64,000 nt of DNA. Source: Beta vulgaris subsp. vulgaris. Lineage: Eukaryota; Streptophyta; Magnoliopsida; Caryophyllales; Amaranthaceae. The stretch spans positions 13,460,341-13,524,340 of the forward strand of contig NC_079209.1 of NCBI RefSeq assembly GCF_026745355.1. The letters are read 5' to 3'. The notes beneath the pieces are model-generated. The model saw nothing but the letters and a program-made list of their open reading frames with translations. It searched no databases and was not told where the DNA came from. How positions within the stretch are numbered: position 1 is the stretch's first letter; each line of letters starts with the position of its first letter. The position numbers and the translations under genes are program-made. Shown here one piece after another: positions 24,043 through 35,564 of this stretch.

Positions 24043-24795
24043 GACAATATTAGGAGATAGACCTTTTTTGTTGAAATGAACAAGGATTTTTAAGAGCAAT
24101 GCTATTGGTGATGAGTTTGTTCACCAAATTTCCCTACTTACTAATGTTTTGTTAATTTTATGAACAAAGGTATCACTTCTACTCCACTCATGATTCATGA
24201 ACAAACAAACCATCAAAATCCACCTTATCTCTCCTACTTTACACTACCCCACCTCAACTTTCTCTCTCATATTTCTTTTTCCTACTTTAATTAATAATAT
24301 AATTTACATATTAAAAATAAAAATGGATCATCTTATGATTAAAGATGTTATTCTTTTAGTAAGAAGGTAAATATTTTTTATTACAAAATATGAGTTTTTT
24401 TTTTCTTTTTAGGTGAGGAGGATAAGGTAAAAATTTATAGAGAAAAATGATGTATAAATATTTTTAGAGACAAAGATTGAAGAAATGTTTGTTTTTATTA
24501 TGAAATATGTCAATATGGGTATCATTTTATAGAGGGGAAAAAAAATATGAATTTTGGTATATTTTTTTTTGAAATAGGGATTTTCTGGGAAATTCCGTGG
24601 AAATTTCCACGAAATTTCCCAAAAATACACAGCAGCAACAACGTGGCAGCGTGACACTGGCTGGCTATGTGTCATGCTTCCAACTTTTTGCCGAAAAATA
24701 ATTTAAAAACTCCTCCTTTTCTCTTAATGCAACGTGAACAAATTGTTCACATGATGAACAATGATACATTTGGTGAAACACTTTTTTATCACCAA

Positions 24796-25059
24796 CTAGT
24801 TATTAGGCCCGGGCTATGCCCCGGGTAAGAAAAAAATTAATTTATTAATATAATACTTTATGATAATAACACTAAATACAACTTAGCCTAGTGGTTAAAA
24901 CTTAAGTATATGTACTTGAGGTCTCGAGATCAAACCCTATACTATGCAATTTCTTAATTTTTTTATTCTACATGGATTACATGAACTAAAATTCCCTAGG
25001 AAGAGCGCTATGTGGCACAGTTTCTTGTTTTCGCACGCCTTTTAATATATTTGTATAGA
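24796..25059 (-). mobile_element. Short non-autonomous Helitron
   Basis: On the minus strand it starts TCTATACAAATATATTAAAA, a common plant Helitron 5' end, and finishes CTAG. A GC hairpin (CCCGGGGC/GCCCGGG, 24808-24825) lies about 9 bp before that end. The flanking bases are A and T, the Helitron target rule. Length 264 bp, no coding capacity. Confidence 0.8.
24892..24975 (+). repeat. tRNA-like promoter relic inside the Helitron
   Basis: TTAGCCTAGTGGTTAAAAC resembles box A and GATCAAACC (24928) fits box B, spaced as in tRNA-derived SINEs, with T-rich DNA after. No clear duplication is visible, so this may be a captured SINE fragment. Confidence 0.4.
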
Positions 25060-25196
25060 TGGGATCCAACTTTATTTTGTTCAATTCAAAATTTAGATTT
25101 TCTTGATCAAACTCATTACCAATGGCATTGTTCTTAGCACGCTAAAATGCTGACACTAAATAAAGTGAAGGTGAGAAACAATAGTCGTTTATAATT

Positions 25197-25464
25197 GGAT
25201 TTTTTGTCAGAAACCCTCTTTAAGTGTGTGGACCATGAAAATAGCTCACAACAACCTTTTTATTTTTACTTAACCCACAACAAATCTTGACCCGTGTTGG
25301 TTGCAACACAATTAGACAGATTTCAGGTTAGAGCCGGTTTAATGGGGCCCACATCTTCAATTTCCCTCCCATAATATGGCACGTGAGGAAGGCACATGTT
25401 TTTTTACCTCCCACTGCTGCACATTTTTCCTTCTCTCTCTCATTAATTCATTACACTCCAACCA
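25197..25464 (+). repeat. Left terminal inverted repeat of the MULE
   Basis: About 268 bp, closely matching the complement of 36477-36741. It contains a G-box CACGTG (25380) and CT-rich DNA near its inner end, as expected for a terminal repeat that also serves as promoter. Confidence 0.93.
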
Positions 25465-25619
25465 CCAGTACAAGGGTCTTCGTCTCTCTCCTCTGTACAT
25501 CTTCGAAAAATTGAAGATTCTTCAACCACATCAGCTTCCATCTGTAAAGTTGACGTTTTTCACCACTTTAACTCCTTGGTTCAGCACTGTAATTTCAACG
25601 CTTTTACTGCTTGTTCCTA

Positions 25620-28600
25620 ATGGAGACAAACCCAATAATTATGGGTGAGGAAGGAAGGAAAAATCTGGAGGGTAAAGCAAGAAATAGGTCAGAAAAGGGA
25701 CGAATTAAGGTGAGGACCACTTACTGATGTTAATTATACTTTTAAATTTCTGATTTTGCTGAAAATGTAGTTTAATTTATGTACTTTATGGCTAGACCTG
25801 GCAAAGTTGGTCCTGATCCGAAAATCCAGTCCGAAATATCCGATCCGTGGTCCAATCTGGGTCCGAACGAGACGGTCCGAACCTTGATCCGAATCCGAAA
25901 CGGTCCTGATCCGGTCCGAATCCCGATCCGAAATAATCTTGATCCGAAACTCATCCGAAGTCCGAATGGTCCGATATAATCTTACCCGATCCGAAACCGA
26001 TCCGACCTGATCTAAAACTGATCCGACCCGAAGGTAAACCGATCCGAAATTATAGGTTTTGATTAGGCTTTGATCCGAAATACCTGAAACTTACCCGTTT
26101 TTTTATATAAAAAAATATCATTGGCATAAGTATTCCATTCATTCCACCATAGTCCGATTCCGATCCGAAATACTAGTCCGAACGATGACCCAATCCGAAA
26201 CGATCCGATCCGGTCCAATCCCGGTCCGAATGTAACTTGATCCGAAAATGGTCTGATCTGAATTGGTCTGGTCCGATCCCGATCCGAAATAATAGTCCGA
26301 ACGATGACCCAATCCGAAACGGTCCGATCCGGTCCGATTCCAGTCCGAATGTAACTTGATCCGAAAACTGTCCGATCTGAATTGGTCCGATCCGATTAGT
26401 CCGATTGCCAGGTCTATTTATGGCTGATAATGTGGGTTGAAAATGAGATTTTGGGACTTAAATAAATGGGTCAAATTGAACAGTAAGTGATGACAAAGTG
26501 AAAAGTTTGCTTTTTTATTCATTGTTGTTATCGGGGAATGGGTTAAATTGGGGAAGGAGGGTTTGTGTTTGTTTCTCATTTATTCATTGTTTCTCATTTA
26601 TACTTAAATAATGGGTTAAATTATTGTTATTCATTGTTGTCTGTAGCTCAAGACCAACCAATTCACTTGTGCTTGCTGTCTATTTAGGGGTTTTTTTCCA
26701 ATGTAGTAAGCATAGGACTGAATATGTTGGTGGGTCAGTGTTTATTAAGGAGGGTCTCATGGTGGATGAGTTAAACATGGGAAGATTGAGGGAGATTGTA
26801 ATGCAGGGTCAGAGAATGCATGGGATGAGAGTGAATGATAGATTCAGTATGTGGTATAGGGAACATGGAAAGAATTTAACAGTTGGGAAGAGGATGGTAG
26901 TAGCTCAATATGACATGAATGGTTTATACCTTAGCAAGGATGGGCATGACAGGATTGTGTTGTATGTTGTTGATGAACCCAAGGTTCAAAGTGCTGGACC
27001 TGTGTTTAGGTGTAAGACCTTACCCACCCTTTCAAAACCCCTTACACAACCCAATCCAATCCCAAAATTGAAAACAGTCCAATGGTTTTCCCACACACAG
27101 CACTCAATTGCTTCTGTCCAAGGCCCTAGTGCCTCATCAAAAGGGCCAACTTCTTTACTTGGACCAAGGTCTTCCTTTCTTGGCCCAACTCCTTCCTTGG
27201 TCCCATCTTCTTCTATTCCACTCACAACCAATAAGGGTATTGCTGCCCCTATCCTTCAGTTGCATTCCTCTAACCCTCAAACTTCTACTGCAGCTTCCCA
27301 TATCCTTCACCCTAATCCTTCTACTGCAGCTTCCCCTATCAAATCACCAAGTAACCCAAAAGCTCCTGCTGTTGAGAAGAGGGCTACCCCAAGAGTGAAG
27401 CATGTAGCAACGAAACACAAAGCAAAGGAAAAGGGGAAGAAGGAGGCAGAGAAGAAGAGTAAAGGTAAGAAGGCAGTCAAGGAGGGTAAACCTAAGAGGG
27501 CTTCTGTGAGGAGGTTGTTTGCAGACTATGAGGGGGAGGAAACTGATTCAGACTTGAGTGATTTTGATTTTCAACCAGGGGAAGAAGGCAGGAGGGAGGA
27601 TGTTGATGACGAGTTGTTCTTTGTTTCAAGTGACAATGTCAATGACATTGTGAGGGATGTTTTGACAGATCTAGGGTCACAAGGGGTTTTGAGCAACACA
27701 GTAGCAAAGGAAAATAGTGGCAAGGGAAAATAGAAGGTGATACAACCTAGGTGGGCAGAAGAGGATATAGAGGTTGGCAACCCAATAGAGTTGGACGAGG
27801 ACAGTGATGAAGCTAGGAGCCTTGATGGATCTGATGAGGAAGGTGATGAGTTTCCAACCTTCAACCCTGAGACTGACTTCAAGGGGCAGGTACAACTTTT
27901 TGTTGGTTTGAAATTTGATTCCATTTACATATTGAGAAAGTATCTACAGCATCATAGCATTGAACAAAAATACTCCTTCTATTTCATACACAATGGGGGG
28001 TAAATTTGAAGTAGGTTGTCCCCACAAGTGTGACTGTGAGTGGAATATCAAAAGAGGGAAGTTTGTGCACTGTCACTGTCCTAAGGACCATCTTAGGTGT
28101 TTGTTTAAAGTCAGAGCTGTGAAGTCGTTGATGTCAGACCAATACCAACTTAGGGAGTGTCAATTGAAGCATGACTGTGGTTTCTATCACCACAGTAATA
28201 AGATCACATCTGCATACCTAGCTGAGAGGTACATAGATGACTGGAAAGCTGACCCTAGATGGAGCCTAAAGGCCTTTATTGATAAAGTGTATAGGGATCT
28301 GGGGTTGACAATTGGTTATTCTAAGGCTTGGTTCACTAGGGCTAGGGTTAAGCAAATTTTGTATGGTGATGGGGATAAGCAGTATGCCAAAGTGTACCAA
28401 TATGCATTTGCCTTGCTGAAATACAACCGAGGGTCCACTGCAATAGTGGTTGTTGAGAACAATGAACACACATCATCCCCACATTTTGCAAGGATGTATG
28501 TGTGTCTTGAAGCTTGCAAAACTGGGTATAGGCAGGGGTGCAGACCTATCATTGGGGTTGATGGGTGCCACCTGAAAGGATCCTATCCAGGAATGATTCT

Positions 28601-29548
28601 CTCTGCAATTGCAAAGGATGGAAAAAAAACAACATCTTCCCAGTAGCATGGGCTATTGTAGAGGTTGAGAACACAACAAGTTGGACTTGGTGTTTGGAGC
28701 TGCTGATGAATGATACAGGCCACATTGATGGTGATGGGTTGACACTAATGTCAGATAGGCAAAAGGTAATGACAACATGTCTTTATCATTGTTATTGCCT
28801 TTATCATTGTTATGAATGCTAATGCTGTGCAGTAATATGTAACAGGGTTTGATTGAGGCCATCTCCATTACTGCACCAAAGGCTGATGTCAGGTTTTGTG
28901 TTAGGCATATCTGGGCCAATTTCAAGAAGAAGTTTGCTGGGACATTGTTCAAGGAAGCCTTCTGGAAAGCTGCCAAAGCCACCACTCTAGTAAGATATTG
29001 GAAACCCTACAATACCTTGTTGTGAATCTTTGTTTAGTGTTAAGCTCAAACCTGAAGTTACTTCTTTTATTTCAATAATGCAGCACTAATTTCAAAAAGA
29101 ACTTGGAGGTATAAGGTTCCTATCTGAGGAGGCCTACAACTTTTTGGTTGATATACCAGCAAGGCACTGGTCCAGACATGCCTTCACTACAACAGCCAAG
29201 TCCAACATGGTAACAAACAATATGTGTGAGACTTTCAACGCAGTTATCAAAGAGGCAAGGGACAAGCCTGTGATTACCTGCATGGAGTGGTTAAGGAGGT
29301 ACATAATGAAGAGGCAAGCTGAGAAATGGGAGGGTGTTCAAACATACAACTCGACACTAATGCCTTACATAACAAGGGAGCTTGGGTGGATTCACGAGTG
29401 TGCTAAATATTGCACTGCAATTCATTCAAGAACAGATGAATGGGAGGTGGACACAGTTGATGATAGGCTCATTGTAAATCTGAGAACAAGAACTTGTACA
29501 TGCAACCACTTTATGCTAACTGGCATACCTTGCAGCCATGCATCATAA
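25620..29548 (+). pseudogene. mudrA-like MULE transposase, decayed
   Basis: Likely exon 1 is 25620-25709 (METNPIIMGEE), ending at a GTGAGG donor. The intron, with a hAT inside, ends at TGTCTGTAG (26646). Exon 2 starts with a PB1-like domain (TEYVGGSVFIKEG), a Ser/Pro linker and a Lys-rich putative nuclear signal (about 27400-27510). A MuDR DNA-binding region (FKGQVQLFVGLKFDSIYI, then CPHKCDCEW) follows. The catalytic core shows IIGVDGCHLKG and LMSDRQK, then an intron at 28766-28845, HIWANFKKKF, a second intron at 28990-29083, and a SWIM finger CTCNHFMLTGIPCSHA. Defects: TAG at 27731, an indel in a G-run near 28000, an indel in an A-run near 28625, TAA at 29087, and an end right after SWIM. 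Confidence 0.9.
25793..26416. mobile_element. Non-autonomous hAT element rich in TCCGATCC-like repeats
   Basis: The ends TAGACCTGGCA and TGCCAGGTCTA are perfect inverted repeats. Both sides carry the 8 bp TTTATGGC (25785-25792 and 26417-26424). The interior is degenerate TCCGA/GATCCG repeats with a short AT-rich island at about 26090-26150. It sits in intron 1 of the MULE transposase. Confidence 0.93.
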
Positions 29549-30054
29549 CAAACTAAACAACCAAGTACAATATCACCACTTAACTAACTAAATACCACTT
29601 AACTAACTGAACAACCAACCATCTACCCTAATGAATCATGATGAAGACCAAGCAAACTGCCAACAAAGTCACAAGAGCCCCAACTAGCATTCCTGACAAC
29701 ATCCTTGAACCACTGCCCTTCTTTAATCTTCTTGCAGCTCCATTCTTTCTCATTGACTTCCCCTGCTCAGCTTCAGCTTCGGCCTTAATCCTTATACCTT
29801 CAACCCATGACAGTTCACTCTTCAGGAAGGCTACTTCATGGCTCAGTAGCCTCCTTTCAAGGAGAAGATCATTAATCACAGCCTTCTGCCACCCTTCCAT
29901 ATTATGGTCATGCCAACCAAAAAATCCACAACCATCCCTCCCTGAGTGGTAATCGCTGAATTTGCAAGCATAGAACTTCCTACCTGGGTTTTCATGAGTC
30001 CAGGAGGACACAATCTTAGCTGGGATACCACACTTGCCACTAGTGGAAAAAAGA

Positions 30055-30445
30055 AGAAGGGCTGCGCTGAAAATGGCATGTAGGGCTGCACTTTTTGACA
30101 GCAGCCCTTTCCATAGCAGCCCTTCACTATACAAGTAGGGCAGCGCTAGTAAAGCGCAGCCCTTCAAAAGGAAGGGCTGCGCTTTTTTGTAAAAGGAGTA
30201 GCCCTTTTAGCTTTGAAGGGCTGCGCTTTTAAGTCAAAAGCGCAGCCCTTCTAAGCCAGAAGGGCTGCGCCTTTTACAAAAGGCGCAGCCTTTCTAAGCT
30301 TAGAAGGGCTGCGCTTGTTGTAAAGCGCAACCCTTCTAAGTTTAGAAGGGGTGCCCTTCTAAGTTTAGAAGGGCTGCGCTAGTTCCAACTAGCGCAACCT
30401 TTCTTCTTAGAAGGGCTGCGCTAGTCCAACTAGCGCAGCCCTTTA
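30055..30445. repeat. Left subterminal GGGCTGCGC repeats of the CACTA element
   Basis: More than ten copies of AGGGCTGCGC or its complement, many arranged as adjacent inverted pairs (such as AAGGGCTGCGCTTTT next to AAAAGCGCAGCCCTT). Such arrays bind TnpA in known CACTA elements. Confidence 0.9.
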
Positions 30446-30451
30446 CCTTTA

Positions 30452-30662
30452 ATTTTTTTTTTTTTTTTTTTTTTTTGCATGTGCACATAGCCTGCACACT
30501 GCACAACAGCATAGCCCCCCTCCCAGCCCTCACCCCACTACTCCCACCCCAGCAGCCCCACCCCCCCACCACCCACTGCCTCCCACCCCACCCCCACTGC
30601 CCCACCCCAGCAGCCCCCACCACCCGACCCCACCCACCCCCCCCCACCCCCACCCAAACCTC
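30452..30662. repeat. Poly-T tract and C-rich low-complexity DNA
   Basis: A T-run at about 30453-30476 is followed by strongly biased CCCCACC-type sequence. Open frames through it are Pro/His/Thr or Gly/Val/Trp low complexity on the two strands and are not genes. Confidence 0.9.
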
Positions 30663-31005
30663 CCGTTCGAAAAAAAAATGCAAATTGCAATACGATAATA
30701 TATGACAAGTGGAGAAAGGTAATAATTAACTTCAAATATATTTAATAATGTTAAAAGTGTACATAGGATTGATAGAAACTAGTACATTCGAGTAAAATCT
30801 CATCCTATGCAATCATCGGTAATGTGGGACGGCAACTTATCCCGAACTTCATCAATTTCTTCTTTGGTGAAGTTCCTCAAACGTGGTGTGGAATTCGCAT
30901 AAACCTTGCAAAACAACCAAGGAATAAACACATATATAAGAATTCATCATTTTACCGTAGTTTGTACTTCTAAAAATGACATATACCTTACCGAAATTCA
31001 ATCAA

Positions 31006-31805
31006 AATCAAATACAAGCCTAAAAGTCTACACACTAGTTATAATATATCTCATATAATCATGTTCAAAGAAAATTTGGGGTTAAATGACTTGATAAGTA
31101 CATTTTGGGAGCGAAAAAGCCAAAATAGGCCGGAAATGGCCTTTTCGTCCCCGAAATGCAACCAACAACAAATGCAAGCTTGAGAATCTACATACTAGTT
31201 ATATTATGCCTCATATAATCATGTTCAAACAAAATTTGGGGTTAAATCACTTCATAAGTACATTTTGGGAGCGAAAAGGCCAAAATAGGCCGGAAATGGC
31301 CTTTTCGTTCCCGAAATGCAACCCAACAACATATGCAAGCCTAAGAATCTACATACTAGTTATATTATGCCTCATATAATCATGTTCAAAGAGAATTTGG
31401 GGTTAAATCACTCATAAGTACATTTTGGGAGCGAAAAGGCCAAAATAGGCCGGAAATGGCCTTTTCGTTCCCGAAATGCAACCAACAACAAATTGCAAGC
31501 CTAAGAATCTACATACTAGTTATATTATGCCTCATGTAATCATGTTCAAAGAGAATTTGGGTTAAATCACTTCATAAGTACATTTTGGGAGCGAAAAGGC
31601 CAAAATAGGCCGGAAATGGCCTTTTCGTTCCCGAAATGCAACCAACAACATATGCAAGCCTAAGAATCTACATACTAGTTATATTATGCCTCATATAATC
31701 ATGTTCAAAGAGAATTTGAGGTTAAATCACTTCATAACTACATTTTGGGAGCGAAAAGGCCAAAATAGGCCGGAAATGCAACAAACAACAATTGGAAACC
31801 TAAAA
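31006..31805. repeat. Tandem array, 160 bp period, about five copies
   Basis: The block CATTTTGGGAGCGAAAA starts at 31101, 31261, 31421, 31581 and 31741, exactly 160 bp apart. Each full unit has a self-complementary core around AAAAGGCCAAAATAGGCC and GGAAATGGCCTTTT. The last copy is truncated within this core. Confidence 0.96.
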
Positions 31806-31814
31806 GTTACATAC

Positions 31815-32903
31815 CTTTCGAAGATCACCAACATCTTTGCAATAGTTGACGATATCGAGCATGAACCTCATGACGTAATACCCACACACAAGTCCACCTT
31901 CTTGTACCGGACACTAAAATTCACCAAAGATGCAATAAATGACATGTTAGATGTGTATTATGTGTTTCTATAAAAGGATGCAAAAAATTACTCATGTTAC
32001 CTCGACTAAATACCAAACAGGAGGTTTTGTTGTCGAAGTCCAGATGCAGTAACTTCTTCATCACACTACATCAATAGATTATTATAAGATTAGATGTACA
32101 TTTAATATTTAATAAGCTAAGTGTGCATATAGTTTCGATTAGGCTACCTATTTAACAATGATTTGACTAGTAAGGACCGTATTGTTCCTTTACGCAAAGA
32201 ATCAAAGTGGTAGACTTCGTTACGTGACAAACATATTGCAATCAGTGTCCAATGGTTCCTACAACAATAAAAATGTTATTCTTTATCGTAGAACAACTAA
32301 TAGGTCAATTTAATTAATTAAAAAGTGAGTTTAAGAAGCATACGATTCAATGTAAGGAAGAAGAATGATCTTATATCCATACGAGAACATGCGTTCAAAG
32401 AATCCTTGAGATATGCTTTCACCTCCTTTTCGTTTTGTACGCAACTGTTATCTCGTACAAAGCTTGGACATAACCAACCAAACATTGGCTGACTAGATGC
32501 CTCAAATCATTGTATAATAGCCTGAGAATTCATATTGATAAAAATAAAACTTACTTATTATGGAAGTTATTATTAGTTGGATTGAATACTACTTAATTAA
32601 GGCATATATGTATATTTATTAATTTAATATACTTAATAAAGTATTACCTCATGAATGTTTGTATCATGGAAACATTCAACTCTTCCCAAGTAAGAATTCT
32701 TTAATATCAACCTTAGAAATGAAGGTCGATGTTTCCTCAATGTAGTGGAATTGGTGGTCCGACAACTTAATCTCAATCATTGCTTCATCGTCTGCATCGC
32801 TAACGCACTCATGTAGCCAGAAGCACGGTTGAGTAAGGCCTTGCACCACCTCCATATCCGTAATGAGTGGAGACTTTGCCGTAGAAACATTTACTTTCTC
32901 CAC
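31815..32903 (-). pseudogene. Ulp1-like (C48) cysteine peptidase domain of the CACTA protein
   Basis: One putative exon (about 32258-32148) encodes NHWTLIAICLSRNEVYHFDSL, giving the catalytic His and Asp of Ulp1-type peptidases. Another (about 31913-31815) encodes CPVQEGGLVCGYYVMRFM, with the catalytic Cys. Between them lies KKLLHLDFDNKTSCLVF. AG and GT dinucleotides at exon edges fit introns. Upstream, VSTAKSPLITDMEV to FISKVDIKEFLLG (32903-32680) belongs to the same gene. Ulp1 peptidases cleave SUMO, and related domains occur in plant CACTA and MULE proteins. Whether an intact product exists cannot be told. Confidence 0.72.
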
Positions 32904-33054
32904 TTGGGCACGTCGGCCTCCCTGAGGTGAAGCTACCTTCTTTCCCTTCCTGTCGGCCTTCCCCGAACCCTAGTAATTAGTTAAATTAAAAGATATTACT
33001 GACAATCATATATAGGAACTATAAAAGAAAACTATGTATATAACTTATGTTAGA

Positions 33055-33350
33055 CATTGTACCTGATCTGATAACCGCACCAATGCACGCGGCCATAGAA
33101 TATAACTGCCAAGGGCATCAGACAATAACTGTACACCAACTCCTGCATTCGGCAGCGGAAGAGAAATGCTTCGAAACCGGGCACAATGTCTGAAACGCTG
33201 ACCACATAGTGAATATCAGCGACTGGCTGGTTGTGCAATCGTACCCGGTCCCTAGGGGGCTGTCAGATCCATAAGCCACGATAATGAAACTACCATGACC
33301 ATCTCCTTGATTTAGTAGCTCACATGGTGTCTCTTCCTTTAAAAAAAAAC
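33055..33350 (-). pseudogene. CACTA protein segment resembling the domain before Ulp1
   Basis: Reading across three frames gives CELLNQGDGHGSFIIVAYG, LHNQPVADIHYVVSVSDIV and LLSDALGSYILWPRALV. The last block resembles the conserved domain that precedes Ulp1 in plant CACTA proteins (DUF8039-like, from memory). Two frame changes within 300 bp indicate decay. Confidence 0.55.
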
Positions 33351-33402
33351 TCTATTATAGTTAGTCTATGAAACAACATATTTAAGAACAATAGTTGTGA
33401 TA

Positions 33403-34141
33403 TTAAATGATTACCGTGAACTTCGGATATGGATGAGGCTGCGTAGGAACATTGCCCTGCGTGAAAGCACCAAAAGTCGGTAAGCCCATCTGCGCCAAAA
33501 TGGCGTTGAAATTCTGAGTCATCTCCGCTCTGAGCTCCTCCCGAAGCTGGGCTTTCATAGCCTCCACATCTATGGAAGGTGATGAATTGACACTAGAGGC
33601 ACTGGATCTTGACGTAGAGGTGTATTGATCACCATACACCTTTCTGCCCCGAGGCGGACACCTCCTACGCCCCTCACACGTCCATATTGGTCCCGTCCTA
33701 GAGTCTCGTGTAAGGCATCAACTTGTCCTCTAGGAGTGAACTCACCAGTTCCTCCTTTTCCTTCAAGCCAATCTGCATAAGGATAAGAGAGAAATACTCG
33801 TGAGCGCACAAGTTATATTATTATGTAAACCTTATCAAAAACTTATAATATGTACTTACAATGGCATTAGCTATTTGCTTTGTTGTGGGATCAGGTATGA
33901 CTCTCTGTCCCTTTGCATCAACCCCATGCATGGAACACCACCAATCGAGCGCTCTATCTGGTTGCCGCTGTGCAACTGTCGTCGTAGAGCTAGTGCCCGA
34001 TGTCGTGGTCGACGCAATCGTGGGGTAATGGTTGTACATCCACGATTCTCTCGCCTGACCATACGACTGAGCACCCAGATGGTGATAGTGCTTCCTAGCT
34101 TTTGCATTCGCACTATTTTTCTCACCATATGCCTGAAACAC
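33403..34141 (-). pseudogene. TnpA/Ptta-like CACTA protein segment
   Basis: An exon at about 34141-33860 has WMYNHYPTIA and a KGQRVIPDPTTKQIANAI end. The next carries FTPRGQVDALHETLGRDQ with GRVRGVGG, a hallmark of plant Ptta/En/Spm transposase proteins. The last, 33600-33403, is a helical MKAQLREELRAEMTQNF segment. AG/GT edges around 33860 and 33790 fit introns. The adjoining exon 34439-34224 reads LPYQIWRHITAEEWHAFV. Confidence 0.65.
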
Positions 34142-34470
34142 ACAAATATAAACAAAGGTTAGATATGATGTTATACAATAATATTGGATCTAAAAGTATT
34201 AAATCTTAGCTAGTAAAAAATTCTTACAACAGCTTCTGGGTTGTTTTTTGTGCAACAAATGCATGCCACTCCTCAGCTGTGATATGCCTCCATATCTGAT
34301 ATGGAAGCTTGGAGGGCGCCTCAAATGATGTGTCTTGTGAAGCCTCAGAAGAAGGTGTTGCTCCCCCGTCGTAGATCTTCTTCTTCTTTGTTCCCCCGAT
34401 CCCTATCATCATCTCCAAATTCATCATCCAAATTCTCATCCCCTAACTCATCATCATGCTTCTTTTTTTC

Positions 34471-34737
34471 TTAACATACATCATTCTTTACTCCAGAGCT
34501 TCCCATATACCTCCCCTGCTCACCATGCCAAATCCATACGTGGTATTGAGGCCTAAACCCATGGCGAAAGACATGCTCCCTAACCACATGTATACTACTA
34601 ACCTTGCTCACATTTCTACAATCCAAACAAGGACAATAAAAGTCGACTGCTCCAGAGGATGTTTGATATTCTAATGCACTTCTACAGAATTCCAAGACCC
34701 CATTCATAAACTCAATCGATTCACGACTACCATACAT
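34471..34737 (-). pseudogene. CACTA transposase-associated domain
   Basis: MYGSRESIEFMNGVLEF starts the segment, then FYCPCLDCRNVSKVSSIHV and HVFRHGFRPQYHVWIWHGE. This CPC-x2-C...H pattern is the N-terminal transposase-associated domain of plant CACTA TnpD proteins. The catalytic Transposase_21-type region that should follow is not visible. Confidence 0.75.
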
Positions 34738-34929
34738 CTAAGTACGATCCATCTCATTTAAGAAGACCACCTCTAATAATTAAACACAACATTCATTATA
34801 ATGCATCAATCATTATTAAAGTACACACACTCACATATTCAAATCACACACGTATACAACAAGCTAAGATAGTCACATGTTCAATTGTATGCATGCAGTC
34901 AAAGGTCCTTATCACTCCAACCTAACCCA

Positions 34930-35160
34930 TCCTTGGACGTCTAATCTCACTAGTGAATATATGCCAACTTTTCAATTCTAAGGAAAATCCGGCAGCATTT
35001 CCCTACAGTTCTCCAAGTACACAATGTAGATAATTGCTTATCTACATATGTACCCAGAGAACAATGTAGCGAAACGATAAGCCAAGATTTTCCTCAGAAT
35101 TGAAAAGAAGACACACATTCACCACCTAAGTGAGATCAAACGTCCAAGAACAGTCCCAAA
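34930..35160. repeat. Imperfect inverted repeat (hairpin) in the CACTA 5' part
   Basis: Blocks TTGGACGTCTAATCTCACT, GTGAAT and TTTTCAATTCTAAGGAAAAT at the left are met in inverse order and orientation at the right (GATTTTCCTCAGAATTGAAA, ATTCAC and AGTGAGATCAAACGTCCAA). The arms are about 75 bp. Confidence 0.85.
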
Positions 35161-35564
35161 CCGGGGACTATTCAAGACTTACTCCTAATGAGTAAGTTTT
35201 GAACGGGTATCTAGGCATATATGATGATGATTCAAACAACTAGTTATTTTCATATATATAGCTAAATCACATTGCGTTTTCATACAATCTCATATCAACA
35301 AATAATATATATGTACATTATAAAAGATACATATACATTCAATAAATTATCAACTTTGTCTACATGTAAAACTATCTATTAGTTACCTCTTAACACCAAC
35401 GACGAGCAATAAAGAGAAAGAGCTACTTGGGACTTTATTTGCCTTCCTTAGCCTCTTCTTCCTACAATTGACAAAACCCACATTGCACATTAATCATTTA
35501 ATTCAATTAAGAAAACAAAAGTAACTTAAAAACAAAATTAATTCATACCTAATTAACCACTCAA

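Larger units (their letters stand above)
24093..25134. mobile_element. MITE with AGAGCAATGC ends, Helitron inserted
   Basis: The left end AGAGCAATGCTATTGGTGAT and the right end, read inverted, AGAACAATGCCATTGGTAAT match over about 30 bp. TA flanks both ends. The superfamily is uncertain (Mariner-like or Harbinger-like). A Helitron occupies 24796-25059. Internal blocks near 24735-24795 repeat part of the terminal sequence, which suggests a rearranged or composite element. Confidence 0.6.

Noticed and set aside
29876..30167. A longer start for the GRF protein inside 30038-30167
   Set aside because: Those codons come from CACTA subterminal repeats. The true start lies across the insertion at 36149.
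30475..30705. Open frames in C-rich DNA as proline-rich protein genes
   Set aside because: Frames exist on both strands and simply reflect the CCCCACC bias.
31006..31805. Regular repeats as a CRISPR array
   Set aside because: Units are long and contiguous with no variable spacers, in a plant CACTA element.
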